DNA of 64,000 nucleotides from Flavobacterium sp. HSC-32F16 (GCF_024171645.1 NZ_JALKAC010000002.1:248001-312000), one strand, 5' to 3'; positions 1 through 9,214 are shown, counted from the first letter of the stretch. Translations and numbers: made by a program. The notes: generated by a model from the letters alone, not told the origin.

Positions 1-359
1 TGTTTGTGAGATATTCTTTTTTAAAAGAGGTAGGCATTTTAAGCGAAGATTTTTTTCTTTTTTACGAAGAGTTAGACTGGGCATATAGAGCAAAAAAGAA
101 AGGCTGGTCTGTAGATTGGTCGTTAGAGTCTCAGGTTTTTCATAAAGAAGGAGCAACGATAGGATCTTCATATAACCCTAAACAAAAATCTTTTTTTTCT
201 GAAATACATATCTTTAAAAGCAGAAAGATTTTTGTAAAAAAATATTATAAACTCGGATTCAAATTTTACATATCCAGCGTATTATTGATTTTGAATAGAG
301 TGAGAAAAGGAAAGTTTAAACTTGGATTAGAATTGTTAAAGATTACATTTTACAAATGA
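1..359 (+). CDS. Glycosyltransferase family 2, C-terminal part (truncated by window edge)
   Basis: About 118 residues of a protein whose 5' end lies outside the window. The segment with FLFYEELDWAYRAKKKGW followed by VFHKEGATIGS is typical of the acceptor-side C-terminal part of GT2 rhamnosyltransferase-like enzymes: an acidic EELDW motif, then a conserved His before a Gly-rich turn. The GTG at position 6 is internal, because the frame stays open to the window edge. Its stop overlaps the next ATG (ATGA), so the two are translationally coupled. Probable role: adding a sugar to a surface polysaccharide repeat unit at the inner membrane. Sugar and linkage cannot be read from the sequence. Confidence 0.8.
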   Translation, partial: FVRYSFLKEVGILSEDFFLFYEELDWAYRAKKKGWSVDWSLESQVFHKEGATIGSSYNPKQKSFFSEIHIFKSRKIFVKKYYKLGFKFYISSVLLILNRVRKGKFKLGLELLKITFYK

Positions 360-1684
360 AGATTAACATTAAAACATTATTATTTTTTATAGTGCTTTTA
401 TCAGCCCTGTATCAGGATTTTCCTTTGGTAAATGTCTTTGGAGAAATTGCACGTTCACCCATCGTGCTCTTTACAATTCCAATGTTAATTTATATAATAA
501 TGCACCAAAAATTGGTACTTTCAAAATACACCAGGTATTTTATCTATTATATTTTTTATTTAATTATAATGTCATTGCTATTTATTCCAATTGTATATTA
601 TGTCAATGATTCATTTGTAGTTATAAAAGAAAATGTAATATTAAAAGCAGTTAAATTATTTGTATATCCAGTTTCAATATTGATTTTTTATCAATTTGTC
701 TACATATTATTTACCTCTGGAAAAAACAGTTTTGATTATTTTTTCAATGCTCTCTTCACTCTTCAGGCACTCTTGGCAGTTTACTTGTTTATTGAAGTAA
801 TTTTTTTAAAGAAAGAAACAATTTTTGCTTCTTTTCTGCATTCAGATAACTTAAAATATTATAGAGTAAGACTATTAACCCGAGAAGAAAGCTGGATAGG
901 AACTGTACTAACGTTTTTTATTTTTATCCCGGTTTTTTTGGTAAATTATTTAGAAAAATCAAAAAAGACAAAACAAAGAATATATATTCTTTCGACGTTC
1001 ATATTTCTTTATTATACCTTTTTTAGTGAGTCAAAAGGATATCTTTTATTGATAATTATTTCTGTTCTGCCAATGACACTTCAGTATATGTATAATCATG
1101 CCAAGCTTAAAAAAGTATTATTGGTTGGAGCTCCGGTATTTATCTTGTTTATCATTTTTGTAGTTATGATTTTGCAAAAGAATATTGATGAACAACTTAA
1201 TTCAAGTATTACTTTCGGCACTCGTTTAACGTCATATTTGGCTTCATTAAAAGTTTTTATAACTCATCCTTTTGGAGTTGGCTGGAGTGGATTTATTTAT
1301 TATTATCCGGAAGCTATTAGGGATATAATAAACACATCTTGGGTAAGTACATTAAATTTGCAGGAAATAAAAGGATATTTAATAACGACAAAAGCATTAT
1401 CTACTAAGACTGACTTTTTTGATAATTTGATATTTGGAGGATTTGGGTTTATTCTTTTCTTTTATAATTTTTTTATAAAAAGATATATCTTCTTTTCTAA
1501 ATTTCGCGATACCAATTTCTTTTTCATAAAAACTCCTCTTTTATTTTTTATTCTGGCAGGGCTGATTTATGTTACTTTTTATATAAAATATGAAGTATGG
1601 TTTTTAATGGCCTTTTTAGATGTTTTGCAGACTCAAATAACCAATACAACTTCAAAAAAAAATGAAAATACTTATAGTTGCTAG
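356..1684 (+). CDS. Polytopic membrane protein, probable O-antigen/capsule polymerase (Wzy-like)
   Basis: 442 residues with roughly ten to twelve hydrophobic segments and a longer polar stretch in the second half (about residues 280-350), where ITHPFGVGWSGF resembles the periplasmic loop of O-antigen polymerases and ligases. No soluble catalytic domain is visible. It overlaps the upstream glycosyltransferase by 4 bp and the downstream one by 23 bp, so it sits inside a tightly coupled polysaccharide operon. Wzy polymerases diverge strongly in sequence, so the call rests on topology and context. It could equally be a ligase or another polysaccharide membrane protein. Confidence 0.6.
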   Translation: MKINIKTLLFFIVLLSALYQDFPLVNVFGEIARSPIVLFTIPMLIYIIMHQKLVLSKYTRYFIYYIFYLIIMSLLFIPIVYYVNDSFVVIKENVILKAVKLFVYPVSILIFYQFVYILFTSGKNSFDYFFNALFTLQALLAVYLFIEVIFLKKETIFASFLHSDNLKYYRVRLLTREESWIGTVLTFFIFIPVFLVNYLEKSKKTKQRIYILSTFIFLYYTFFSESKGYLLLIIISVLPMTLQYMYNHAKLKKVLLVGAPVFILFIIFVVMILQKNIDEQLNSSITFGTRLTSYLASLKVFITHPFGVGWSGFIYYYPEAIRDIINTSWVSTLNLQEIKGYLITTKALSTKTDFFDNLIFGGFGFILFFYNFFIKRYIFFSKFRDTNFFFIKTPLLFFILAGLIYVTFYIKYEVWFLMAFLDVLQTQITNTTSKKNENTYSC

Positions 1685-2807
1685 TTTTTTTCCTTATCCA
1701 CCGCATTTTGGTGGTGCTTTTGATGTTTTGGAACGTATAAAAGGAATAAAATCGTTAGGACATGATATTGATTTAATATGTACATGTAAACAATATCCAG
1801 AACAAAAAAACATAGATTTTATAAAACAATTTATTAATGAGATTATAATTGTTCCCAGAAACAACAAACTAAGTGATTTATTTTTAAAGCTGCCACTTCA
1901 AGTTATATCAAGAAAAGCCTTAAAAAAAGTATCCTTAAAAAACAATTATGACTATGCCGTTTTAGAGTCTGAAAGTGTTGGAATTATACTTAAAAATAAA
2001 AGTTTTAAAGCAAATAAAACAATAGTAAGAGTTCATAATAACGAATCAAATTATTTTTTTCAATTAGCAAAAAGTTCAAAAAATTACGCTGAAAAACTCT
2101 ATTATTATCTGGAAGGAATAAAGTATAAGACTTACTCAAAAACAATTTTTGAAAAAGCAGACAGACTTTGGTTTATTTCAAACAAAGAAATAAATAATAA
2201 CAAAACATTACTTATAAACAAATCTATATACTTGCCGGCATCAGTTAATGATGTTTTTGTAAAACAAAAATTATCAAATAAAAATGTGCTTTTTATAGGT
2301 GCTTTGTTTATGCCAAATAATTTAGAAGCAATTATATGGTATTTACAAAACGTTCATTCTTCATTAATTTCAGAAAAAGAATATAAGCTGATAATTGTTG
2401 GAAGTACCGGAGATAAAGAACCTAAAATATTTGAAGAGATATTCAAGAAATATTCAAATGTTGAGGTTTGGTTAAATGAAAACGATTTAAGTGAAAACTA
2501 CTCAAAATCAACAGTTTTTATTAATCCAATGTTACATGGTGCGGGAGTAAAATTAAAATCTATAAATGCGATCCAAAACGGTTTAATTTTAATTTCTTCT
2601 AAAATTGGGGCCGAAGGGACAGGATTGATAAAAAATGACATGTATTTTGAAGCAAATACACCAGAAGATTTTTCAAAATCAATATTGAAAGCTTTTCAAA
2701 TGAATAATATAGAGAAACAAAAAATGGTCGAAAATGCTCAGGATTTTTTAATGAAAAACAATTATCTGTCTATTTTAAAAAGGGAACTCCAAGATGAAAA
2801 AAAGTAA
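1662..2807 (+). CDS. Glycosyltransferase, GT4/GT-B type
   Basis: 381 residues. The N-terminus MKILIVASFFPYPPHFGGA is the classic first strand and Gly-rich loop of GT-B retaining transferases. The second half carries VLFIGALFMPNN and then NPMLHGAGVKLK, corresponding to the donor-binding domain with the GxGxK pattern seen in this group. The start lies 23 bp inside the preceding gene; MKILIV fits the family start well. It probably transfers a sugar from a nucleotide donor to a lipid-linked intermediate. Donor and acceptor are unknown. Confidence 0.8.
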   Translation: MKILIVASFFPYPPHFGGAFDVLERIKGIKSLGHDIDLICTCKQYPEQKNIDFIKQFINEIIIVPRNNKLSDLFLKLPLQVISRKALKKVSLKNNYDYAVLESESVGIILKNKSFKANKTIVRVHNNESNYFFQLAKSSKNYAEKLYYYLEGIKYKTYSKTIFEKADRLWFISNKEINNNKTLLINKSIYLPASVNDVFVKQKLSNKNVLFIGALFMPNNLEAIIWYLQNVHSSLISEKEYKLIIVGSTGDKEPKIFEEIFKKYSNVEVWLNENDLSENYSKSTVFINPMLHGAGVKLKSINAIQNGLILISSKIGAEGTGLIKNDMYFEANTPEDFSKSILKAFQMNNIEKQKMVENAQDFLMKNNYLSILKRELQDEKK

Positions 2808-4038
2808 AATAGATTTATATAATTATGCAACTATCCTTTTAGGATCATTTCCTATTCTGGGATTAAAGAAAAGTGTCTTGGCGATTATTTTATGGGCCCT
2901 TTTTTCTTTAATAATACTAATTTCTGAAAAAAGTTATAGATTAATTGAGAAAAAAGACAAACTTAACCTAGTAATTTTAACAAGCTATTATCTGGCTTTT
3001 TTAATTAGTTTTTTCTTTATTGAGGATAAAAAACTTGCTACAAGATTTTTAGAAAAGAATGTCGCTTTTCTGGTTTTCCCATTATTTATGATTATAAACA
3101 AAAGCTTTTTTTATAAAGATACATTAAGAAAATCACTTAATGTTTTTATTATTTCAAACATAATTTTGGCTTCATATATCTGGATTGTGATTTTATCGAA
3201 TGGATATTTAAAAGTAATGAAATCAGATACTTATTATAATCCTGTCATAAGAAATTTTTTTAGTGATATATCTCAAATCCATCTACCTTATTTAGGAATT
3301 TTATTTGTGTTTTCAAGTCTTGTGATTTTGAATGATCTTTTCAGTACTCAAAAAAAAATCACTTATTTTAATGCTTTCAGATGCTTAGGAATTTCTTTAT
3401 TGATTTTCTCTGTTATTAGCTTTGCCGCAAGATTATCTCTTTTTCTGTTTATTATAATATCGCTTTTTTTACTTTTCAAAAAAACTTCAACAGTTTATGT
3501 TAAAATCAGTTTTATAGTATCAATACTGGTGGTAATATTTTTGGTTTTTTCTATTCCCTCATCAAAGAAAAGAATAGATGAAATCTGGAATGCAAAACTG
3601 ATACTGCCAAATAAGTCGCAAAAATCAGAAGAAGTCAATTTTAGATATGGTATTTACCATTGTGTAAGTTTTGTCTTGAAAGAAAATTGGATAATGGGAG
3701 TGGGGCCTGGAAATGTTCAAAAAAAGCTAGATAATTGTTATGCAGGATATACCTATAAAAACTATGATGATTACACGAAAATAGAATATAATTCTCACAA
3801 CCAGTATTTAGATATATGGCTTAAATATGGTATATTTGGCTTGGCACTATTTTTTGTTTTTTTACTTTGGGGTATAAAAAATATGAATTTGCATTATGGA
3901 ATTTTTATCTTCATAATCATGGCAGCCATGTTAACTGAAAATATATTTGACAGACAGATAGGCGTTGTCTTTTTCACCTTTTTTAACACACTATTTTTTA
4001 TTAACCGAACAGATTATTTTGAAAAAAGCATTAATTAG
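2794..4038 (+). CDS. O-antigen ligase/polymerase family membrane protein (Wzy_C-like)
   Basis: 414 residues, about ten to eleven membrane segments. The large periplasmic loop contains WIMGVGPGNVQ and then SHNQYLDIWLKYGIFGL, matching the Wzy_C signature of O-antigen ligases and polymerases, where a conserved His precedes a W/L-rich helix. It overlaps the preceding glycosyltransferase by 14 bp. This is the second polymerase/ligase-like protein in under 4 kb. One may polymerise and the other ligate, but the sequence does not say which. Confidence 0.72.
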   Translation: MKKSKIDLYNYATILLGSFPILGLKKSVLAIILWALFSLIILISEKSYRLIEKKDKLNLVILTSYYLAFLISFFFIEDKKLATRFLEKNVAFLVFPLFMIINKSFFYKDTLRKSLNVFIISNIILASYIWIVILSNGYLKVMKSDTYYNPVIRNFFSDISQIHLPYLGILFVFSSLVILNDLFSTQKKITYFNAFRCLGISLLIFSVISFAARLSLFLFIIISLFLLFKKTSTVYVKISFIVSILVVIFLVFSIPSSKKRIDEIWNAKLILPNKSQKSEEVNFRYGIYHCVSFVLKENWIMGVGPGNVQKKLDNCYAGYTYKNYDDYTKIEYNSHNQYLDIWLKYGIFGLALFFVFLLWGIKNMNLHYGIFIFIIMAAMLTENIFDRQIGVVFFTFFNTLFFINRTDYFEKSIN

Positions 4039-5143
4039 CGATTGGTATTATGTAAATGGGGGTGCTGAAAAGGTTATTCATTCTATAAATTCAATTTGGG
4101 ATGATTTTGATCATTTTGCATTATTAGACTTTTTAAATGATGAAGATAGAAAGTTTATTTTAAATGGAAAAAAAGCCCAAACAAGTTTTATTCAAAAACT
4201 GCCAACGGTAAAAAAAAATCACAGAAAATTTTTGCAACTCTTTCCACGTGCCATCCAGCAGTTTGATTTAAAAGATTATCAATTAGTAATAAGTTCATCA
4301 TCTGCAGTAGCAAAAGGTGTTCGTACCAACAATAATCAATTGCATATTTGTTATTGTCATTCACCCATGAGATACGCTTGGGATTTACAAGAGCAATATT
4401 TAAGCGACGCGGGTTTAAATAAAGGTTTAAAAGGAATTTATGCGAGGTATATTTTGAAAAAAATTAGAAAGTGGGATACTTTAAACTCAAACAATGTAAA
4501 TTTTTTTATTGCTAATTCTAAACATATTGCCAACAGGATAAAGAAGATATATAATTTAGAATCTACAGTAATTTACCCTCCTGTTGATGTCGATTTTTTT
4601 TCTTTGGAAGAAGAAAAAGAAGAGTATTATTTTACGGCTTCTCGTTTAGTTCCTTATAAAAACACTCAAATAATTGTAGAAACTTTTAATGAATTATCTC
4701 ACTTAAAATTAATTGTTGCCGGAGATGGACCGGAATTAAAAAAACTTCAAAAAATCGCTAAAAATAATATTGAGTTTGTAGGGTTTATAGAAAACAAAAG
4801 ACTTAAAAAATATTTACAAAAAGCAAAAGCATTTGTTTTTGCTGCCGAAGAAGATTTTGGAATTATACCTGTTGAAGCTCAAGCTTGTGGAACACCTGTA
4901 ATTGCTTATGGAAAAGGAGGAGCTCAAGAAACAGTTGTTAATAACAGCACCGGTATTTTTTTTGATAAACAATCTGCAGAGAGCATAAAGGATGCAGTAA
5001 TGGCTTTTGAAAAAATAAAATTCGATCCAAAAACAATTAGAAAAAATGCCCTTTCTTTTTCAAAACAAAGATTTGAAAAAGAAATGAAAGAATTTGTAGA
5101 AACAAAATTTAAAGAATATCAAAAGTCTTTAAAAACAACATAA
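4019..5143 (+). CDS. Glycosyltransferase family 4 (WbaZ-like mannosyltransferase group)
   Basis: 374 residues from a TTG start at 4019. I chose this over an in-frame start at 3965 because the family begins with the strand KKALISDWYYVNGGAEKV, and the extra residues only repeat overlap with the upstream gene. NGGAEKV is the acceptor-side Gly loop, CHSPMRYAWDL is typical of the WbaZ/MtfC-like branch, and AAEEDFGIIPVEAQACGTPV contains the GT4 EX7E donor-site motif. The start lies 20 bp inside the preceding gene. Predicted role: adding mannose or a similar sugar to a polysaccharide repeat unit. Substrate specificity is inference. Confidence 0.8.
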   Translation: MKKALISDWYYVNGGAEKVIHSINSIWDDFDHFALLDFLNDEDRKFILNGKKAQTSFIQKLPTVKKNHRKFLQLFPRAIQQFDLKDYQLVISSSSAVAKGVRTNNNQLHICYCHSPMRYAWDLQEQYLSDAGLNKGLKGIYARYILKKIRKWDTLNSNNVNFFIANSKHIANRIKKIYNLESTVIYPPVDVDFFSLEEEKEEYYFTASRLVPYKNTQIIVETFNELSHLKLIVAGDGPELKKLQKIAKNNIEFVGFIENKRLKKYLQKAKAFVFAAEEDFGIIPVEAQACGTPVIAYGKGGAQETVVNNSTGIFFDKQSAESIKDAVMAFEKIKFDPKTIRKNALSFSKQRFEKEMKEFVETKFKEYQKSLKTT

Positions 5144-5180
5144 ATTGAAAAGATAACCAAAAAATAATTTTCAAATCAAT

Positions 5181-5188
5181 TACATTTG
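5181..5188 (+). promoter_or_regulatory. Bacteroidetes -7 promoter element
   Basis: TACATTTG fits the Flavobacterium -7 consensus TAnnTTTG exactly and lies 20 bp before the ATG of the UDP-glucuronate decarboxylase gene. No TTG was found at the right spacing for a -33 box. The site suggests that the gene can be transcribed separately from the glycosyltransferases upstream. Confidence 0.5.
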
Positions 5189-5207
5189 CGGTGTTTAAAC
5201 AACTATC

Positions 5208-6191
5208 ATGAAAAGAATACTTATAACCGGAGCGGCAGGATTTTTAGGATCACATTTATGTGACAGATTTATCAAAGAAGGATATTTTGTTATTGGGATG
5301 GATAATCTGATTACAGGAGATCTTAAGAATATTGAACATTTATTCAAATTAGAAAATTTTGAATTTTATCATCATGATATAACCAAGTTTGTTCACATTC
5401 CGGGTGATCTGGATTATATCTTGCATTTTGCTTCGCCGGCAAGTCCAATCGATTATTTGAAAATTCCAATCCAGACTTTAAAAGTTGGATCTCTTGGAAC
5501 ACATAATTTATTAGGATTAGCAAGAGTAAAAAATGCCAGAATCTTGATCGCTTCAACTTCTGAGGTTTATGGAGATCCTTTAGTTCATCCACAAACAGAA
5601 GAATATTACGGAAACGTAAATACAATTGGCCCGCGCGGTGTTTATGACGAAGCCAAACGTTTTCAGGAATCTATAACAATGGCATACCATACTTTTCACG
5701 GTGTTGAAACCAGAATAGTACGTATTTTTAATACCTATGGTCCAAGAATGCGACTAAACGATGGTCGTGTAATTCCAGCTTTTATTGGTCAGGCTTTACG
5801 AGGCGAAGATTTAACGATTTTTGGAGATGGAATGCAGACACGTTCTTTCTGTTATGTAGACGATCAGGTTGAAGGTATTTTTAGATTATTGCATTCTGAT
5901 TATGTATATCCGGTAAACATTGGAAACCCAGACGAAATCACGATCAAAGATTTTGCAGAAGAAATAATAAAACTAACAGGAACAAATCAGAAAGTAGTCT
6001 ATCATCCGCTGCCAATAAACGATCCATTACAACGTCAGCCAGATACCACAAAAGCAAAAGAATTGTTAGGCTGGGAAGCAAAAGTAAGCCGTGCAGAAGG
6101 AATGAAAATTACATATGAGTATTTTAAATCATTATCTCCCGAAGAACTTGCCAAAGAAGAACACAAAGACTTCTCAAGCTACATAAAATAA
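5208..6191 (+). CDS. UDP-glucuronic acid decarboxylase (UDP-xylose synthase type)
   Basis: 327 residues, extended short-chain dehydrogenase fold. The NAD-binding loop GAAGFLGSH is at residues 8-16, the catalytic YDEAK (YxxxK) lies near residue 147, and [10 protein letters not shown] and [14 protein letters not shown] are the signature segments of UXS enzymes. It would convert UDP-glucuronate to UDP-xylose in the cytosol, giving a donor for the neighbouring glycosyltransferases. The length is normal for the bacterial enzyme. An alternative SDR specificity (4,6-dehydratase or 4-epimerase) is less likely given the RSFCYVDD segment. Confidence 0.88.
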   Translation: MKRILITGAAGFLGSHLCDRFIKEGYFVIGMDNLITGDLKNIEHLFKLENFEFYHHDITKFVHIPGDLDYILHFASPASPIDYLKIPIQTLKVGSLGTHNLLGLARVKNARILIASTSEVYGDPLVHPQTEEYYGNVNTIGPRGVYDEAKRFQESITMAYHTFHGVETRIVRIFNTYGPRMRLNDGRVIPAFIGQALRGEDLTIFGDGMQTRSFCYVDDQVEGIFRLLHSDYVYPVNIGNPDEITIKDFAEEIIKLTGTNQKVVYHPLPINDPLQRQPDTTKAKELLGWEAKVSRAEGMKITYEYFKSLSPEELAKEEHKDFSSYIK

Positions 6192-6221
6192 AAACAAATA
6201 AAATTCTGAAAAATAAATCTA

Positions 6222-6989
6222 ATGAACGATTTAGTATCTATTTTAACACCAACATATAATACTGAAAAGTTCATTAGACAAACTATAGAATCGGTTCAAA
6301 GTCAGACATATCAGAACTGGGAAATGATTTTGGTTGATGATGCTTCAACAGATCAAACAGCTTTAGTGATTGAAGAATTTGCGAAATATGATAATAGAAT
6401 AAAACTTTTCAAATTATCAGAAAATCGTGGAAATGGTTTTGCCCGAAATACTGCTTTAGAAAAAGCTTCAGGAAAATACATTACCTATCTTGATGCCGAT
6501 GATTTATGGTTTGCTGAAAAATTAGAAAAGCAAATACGGTTTTTAAAAACAAATAATCAGCCTTTTACTTTTAGTTATTACGATTCTATAGACGAAGAAG
6601 GAAAGGATTTAAATAGAAAAGTAGAATCACCCAATCCTCTTACATACGACCAATTGTTTTTCTGCAATTATGTGGGCAATTTAACTGCAATTTACGATGT
6701 AGATTATTTTGGAAAAATCAAATTAGAATCTTCCGAAAAAAGACAAGATTGGAGAATATGGCTTACGATTTTAAAACAACTAAAAACAGTAAAAGCCGTT
6801 CCAGAATCTTTAGCTTTTTATAGAATTAGAAAAGATTCTATTTCATCTTCAAAATTCAGATTGATAAAACACAATTTTGGTGTTTATCGCGATTTTCATG
6901 GTTTTAATTTCGTGTCTGCTATTTTGTTAATGATACGATTTTTATTTACTCAGTTGATAATCAAACCAAAATATATAAAGAAAATTTAA
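6222..6989 (+). CDS. Glycosyltransferase family 2
   Basis: 255 residues. VSILTPTYNTEKFI opens the GT-A fold, VDDASTDQT is the nucleotide-sugar Asp motif and YLDADDLW contains the metal-binding DxD. A QDWRIWL segment near residue 185 resembles the (Q/R)xxRW motif of processive or related GT2 enzymes. It lies 30 bp after the UDP-glucuronate decarboxylase gene and is probably co-transcribed. It is the last + strand gene of the polysaccharide cluster. Acceptor and donor are unknown. Confidence 0.85.
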   Translation: MNDLVSILTPTYNTEKFIRQTIESVQSQTYQNWEMILVDDASTDQTALVIEEFAKYDNRIKLFKLSENRGNGFARNTALEKASGKYITYLDADDLWFAEKLEKQIRFLKTNNQPFTFSYYDSIDEEGKDLNRKVESPNPLTYDQLFFCNYVGNLTAIYDVDYFGKIKLESSEKRQDWRIWLTILKQLKTVKAVPESLAFYRIRKDSISSSKFRLIKHNFGVYRDFHGFNFVSAILLMIRFLFTQLIIKPKYIKKI

Positions 6990-6999
6990 AATTCAACTT

Positions 7000-7030
7000 G
7001 ATGTCGCAAATTGCGACCTTAAAGAATTAA
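7000..7030 (-). repeat. Extragenic copy of the ORF6N coding motif
   Basis: Immediately past the stop codon of the ORF6N gene, the - strand reads in another frame as N-S-L-R-S-Q-F-A-T-S-S, the classic motif of ORF6N-domain proteins. About 24 of 31 bases match the corresponding stretch inside the gene (7332-7364 region). It contains the 15-bp palindrome GTCGCAAATTGCGAC at 7003-7017. It is probably the remnant of a second ORF6N gene or a DNA-level element tied to this family. Confidence 0.5.
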
Positions 7031-7561
7031 TTATTTTTTATAACCAATCTTGACTCTTTCAACTTCATTTTCTTTTTTTTCAGTTAATTCATCGAGATAA
7101 GAAAAAACCAATTCGATATTTTTATCATGATTCTCTAACTTCTTCTGAATCTGAAGAATATCAACCTTAATTTCTGTTGTGTCTAAAAGCATTTGTCTCA
7201 CTTTCGTGAAGATTCTCATAATTTGAATATTTGTCTGAATGGCTTTATCGCTTTTTAATACACTAGAAAGCATTAATACTCCATGTTCAGTAAATGCATA
7301 AGGTAAATATTTTTGATGTTCACCTCTTCCTTTCTTTAAGATCACAATTTGTGATCTTAAAGAATGATGCTCAATTTCAGTAAGTTGAAACATAAAATCT
7401 GGCGGAAATCTTGATAAATTTCTTTTTACAGCCTGATTTAAAACTCTGCTTTCTATTTCATAAAGTAAAGCTAGATCACGATCAAGCATAACTTTTTGAC
7501 CACGGATAAAATATATTTTATTAGAAATTGTTTCTTCAGAGAGTAAAGATTTATCGTCCAT
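7031..7561 (-). CDS. ORF6N-domain protein
   Basis: 176 residues. IYFIRGQKVMLDRDLALLYE opens the ORF6N domain (residues 15-115), a DNA-binding-related domain found in phage antirepressor-like and chromosomal proteins. PYAFTEHGVLML is its conserved core. The last 50 residues are helical and charged, possibly a coiled coil. Residues 66-77 are encoded by a 33-bp perfect DNA palindrome, and the usual family motif LRSQ(F/I)ATS has become LRSQIVIL. It has its own -7 box and follows the PaaK/CapK-like gene by 40 bp. The biological role of chromosomal ORF6N proteins in Bacteroidetes is not settled. Confidence 0.82.
   Translation of the reverse strand: MDDKSLLSEETISNKIYFIRGQKVMLDRDLALLYEIESRVLNQAVKRNLSRFPPDFMFQLTEIEHHSLRSQIVILKKGRGEHQKYLPYAFTEHGVLMLSSVLKSDKAIQTNIQIMRIFTKVRQMLLDTTEIKVDILQIQKKLENHDKNIELVFSYLDELTEKKENEVERVKIGYKK
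7332..7364. repeat. 33-bp perfect palindrome inside the ORF6N gene
   Basis: The arms TTCTTTAAGATCACAA (7332-7347) and its exact reverse complement (7349-7364) flank a single central T. It lies within coding sequence, where a 16-bp perfect inverted repeat is unexpected by chance. The same section of the family motif is repeated outside the gene at 7000-7030. Confidence 0.85.
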
Positions 7562-7578
7562 AAGTTTTTAATAAAAAA

Positions 7579-7586
7579 CAAATGTA
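7579..7586 (-). promoter_or_regulatory. -7 promoter element of the ORF6N gene
   Basis: On the - strand this is TACATTTG, an exact match to TAnnTTTG, 17 bp upstream of the ORF6N start codon. It implies that the gene can be expressed independently of the higBA operon upstream. No good -33 TTG is present. Confidence 0.45.
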
Positions 7587-7601
7587 AGATTTTATTTATG
7601 A

Positions 7602-8912
7602 TTACAGATAAGATTTAAACTGTTTTAGTTTCCCTCGGTTGGTTCTTTCTAAGACAGATTTTCGAATAAAAGTGAAGTTTAAATTTGGTTCTAAATATAA
7701 ATCGATGGCTTCTTTTATTTTATCGATTTGTTCCAAAACTAATTCTTTTTCAGAAATATATTCAATTTCAAAAGTATCTAATTGTGTCTGTTTAATGATA
7801 AATTCTTTTACGTTTCCGTCATCTTCAATAATACTTTTGGTTACATAATAGAATGTCAAACCCGGCGATTTTTTCCCGCTTGGTAAAATGGCAACATCAT
7901 TGGTTCTTCCAACTAATTTTTTTAAAATTGGTTTTTGAGGCGTGCTTTTTTCATCGAGAATTCCAATGTCACCAATTTCATATCGTATAAAAGGATTTGC
8001 TTTATTAAAGAGAGAAGTAATCACAATTTTTCCTTCTGTTCCATGTGGAACAGGATTATTATTTTCATCTAAAATCTCCACAAAAAGGGTTTCAGCATTT
8101 ACCTGCCATTCACCTTGAGGATTTTCAAAAGCAATTAAATCAAGTTCAGAAGCACCATATTCACTTATAATTGGAATGCCGAATTGTTTTTCCAGTAGTT
8201 TTTTATCCGTTTCAAAAAGCATTTCCGAAGTCACAAAGCAAGCTTTTAAAGTCGGACAGATTTCATTTAATATGATATTTCTGTGTTCTAAAAATTTGGC
8301 AAATAAAACAATTGAACTTGTATAGCCATTGATATAATCGAATTTTTTCGATCTGAATTTCTGCAGAAATTTTTCAAGGATTTCATCAGATAAATCAAAA
8401 ACCGGAAAACGAAAACGATGCGTCAGGAAATCTTTCAAACGTTCTTTTTGATATCCAATAAAATCCATTGGAATACCATAAAAACGTGCCTGATACGAAT
8501 GATTAAAATCAATACCAAACCAGCCAAAACGCATAATATTTGACGCCCAGGTTAAGGCGTGCGAATATTTATCTTTAGCAAAAACAAAAGGTGTTCCGCT
8601 TGATCCGGAGGTTTTGTTGAGGTAAATATTGCTTTTTGAATAACCATTTGAAAGTCTTTCTTCAAGTGGTTTTTGCAGATTTTGTTTGTTTAAAATGGGT
8701 AAATCTTCCCAGTTTTCGGCATTTATATTTCCAACTAATTCTCTATAAAAAGCGTTATTCTTTAAATGAAAATCAACAATTTCTTTCTTTTTACTTTCGA
8801 GAAAAGAAGCATATTCTTCTTTAGAAAAATGAACAATTTTATCCAATTCGGCTTTGGCTTTCTTTATAGGAAAACCATTTAATTGAAGGGAAAGATCAAA
8901 AAGGTGAATCAT
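7602..8912 (-). CDS. PaaK/CapK-like adenylate-forming enzyme
   Basis: 436 residues. YLNKTSGSSGTPFVFAKD carries the Ser/Gly/Thr-rich ATP-binding loop of AMP-forming ligases (P-loop-like TSGSSGTP). SEYGASELD aligns with the adenine-binding motif, and IRYEIGDIGILD aligns with the YxxGD ribose-binding motif. The layout resembles phenylacetate-CoA ligase and the CapK capsule proteins. Its ATG overlaps the higA stop by one base (TAATG), so it is translationally coupled to the toxin-antitoxin pair. Its position beside a polysaccharide cluster suggests acyl or amino modification of a surface glycan. The substrate cannot be read from the sequence. Confidence 0.75.
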   Translation of the reverse strand: MIHLFDLSLQLNGFPIKKAKAELDKIVHFSKEEYASFLESKKKEIVDFHLKNNAFYRELVGNINAENWEDLPILNKQNLQKPLEERLSNGYSKSNIYLNKTSGSSGTPFVFAKDKYSHALTWASNIMRFGWFGIDFNHSYQARFYGIPMDFIGYQKERLKDFLTHRFRFPVFDLSDEILEKFLQKFRSKKFDYINGYTSSIVLFAKFLEHRNIILNEICPTLKACFVTSEMLFETDKKLLEKQFGIPIISEYGASELDLIAFENPQGEWQVNAETLFVEILDENNNPVPHGTEGKIVITSLFNKANPFIRYEIGDIGILDEKSTPQKPILKKLVGRTNDVAILPSGKKSPGLTFYYVTKSIIEDDGNVKEFIIKQTQLDTFEIEYISEKELVLEQIDKIKEAIDLYLEPNLNFTFIRKSVLERTNRGKLKQFKSYL

Positions 8913-9214
8913 TAAACAGCTTCTTTTAAATCGTAACGTTTAATTGATTTCAATTCCTGACGTTTATTTGATTCTTCTTCTTCAATATCAAAATCGTCCT
9001 GAAGTCCCAGCCAAAATTTAGCAGAATTTCCAAAATAATGACTTAATCGCAGAGCAGTATCAGCAGTAATTCTTCTATTCCCTTTAATGATTTCAGAAAT
9101 CCTCGTTTGCGGAATTTTCAAATCTTTAGATAAACGATAAGGTGTAATATTTAGAGGAATTAAAAATTCTTCCGATAAAATTTCTCCTGGATGTATATTT
9201 TTTAATTTTTCCAT
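8912..9214 (-). CDS. higA: HigA-family antitoxin
   Basis: 100 residues. HPGEILSEEFL is the conserved N-terminal motif of HigA/VapI antitoxins. It is followed by an XRE helix-turn-helix (about residues 24-65: PYRLSKDLKIPQTRISEIIKG, split here by turns) and the C-terminal FWLGLQDDFDIE motif. It should bind and neutralise the HigB toxin encoded 12 bp upstream and repress the operon. The gene ends in TAATG with the following adenylate-forming enzyme, an unusual third partner. Confidence 0.9.
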   Translation of the reverse strand: MEKLKNIHPGEILSEEFLIPLNITPYRLSKDLKIPQTRISEIIKGNRRITADTALRLSHYFGNSAKFWLGLQDDFDIEEEESNKRQELKSIKRYDLKEAV

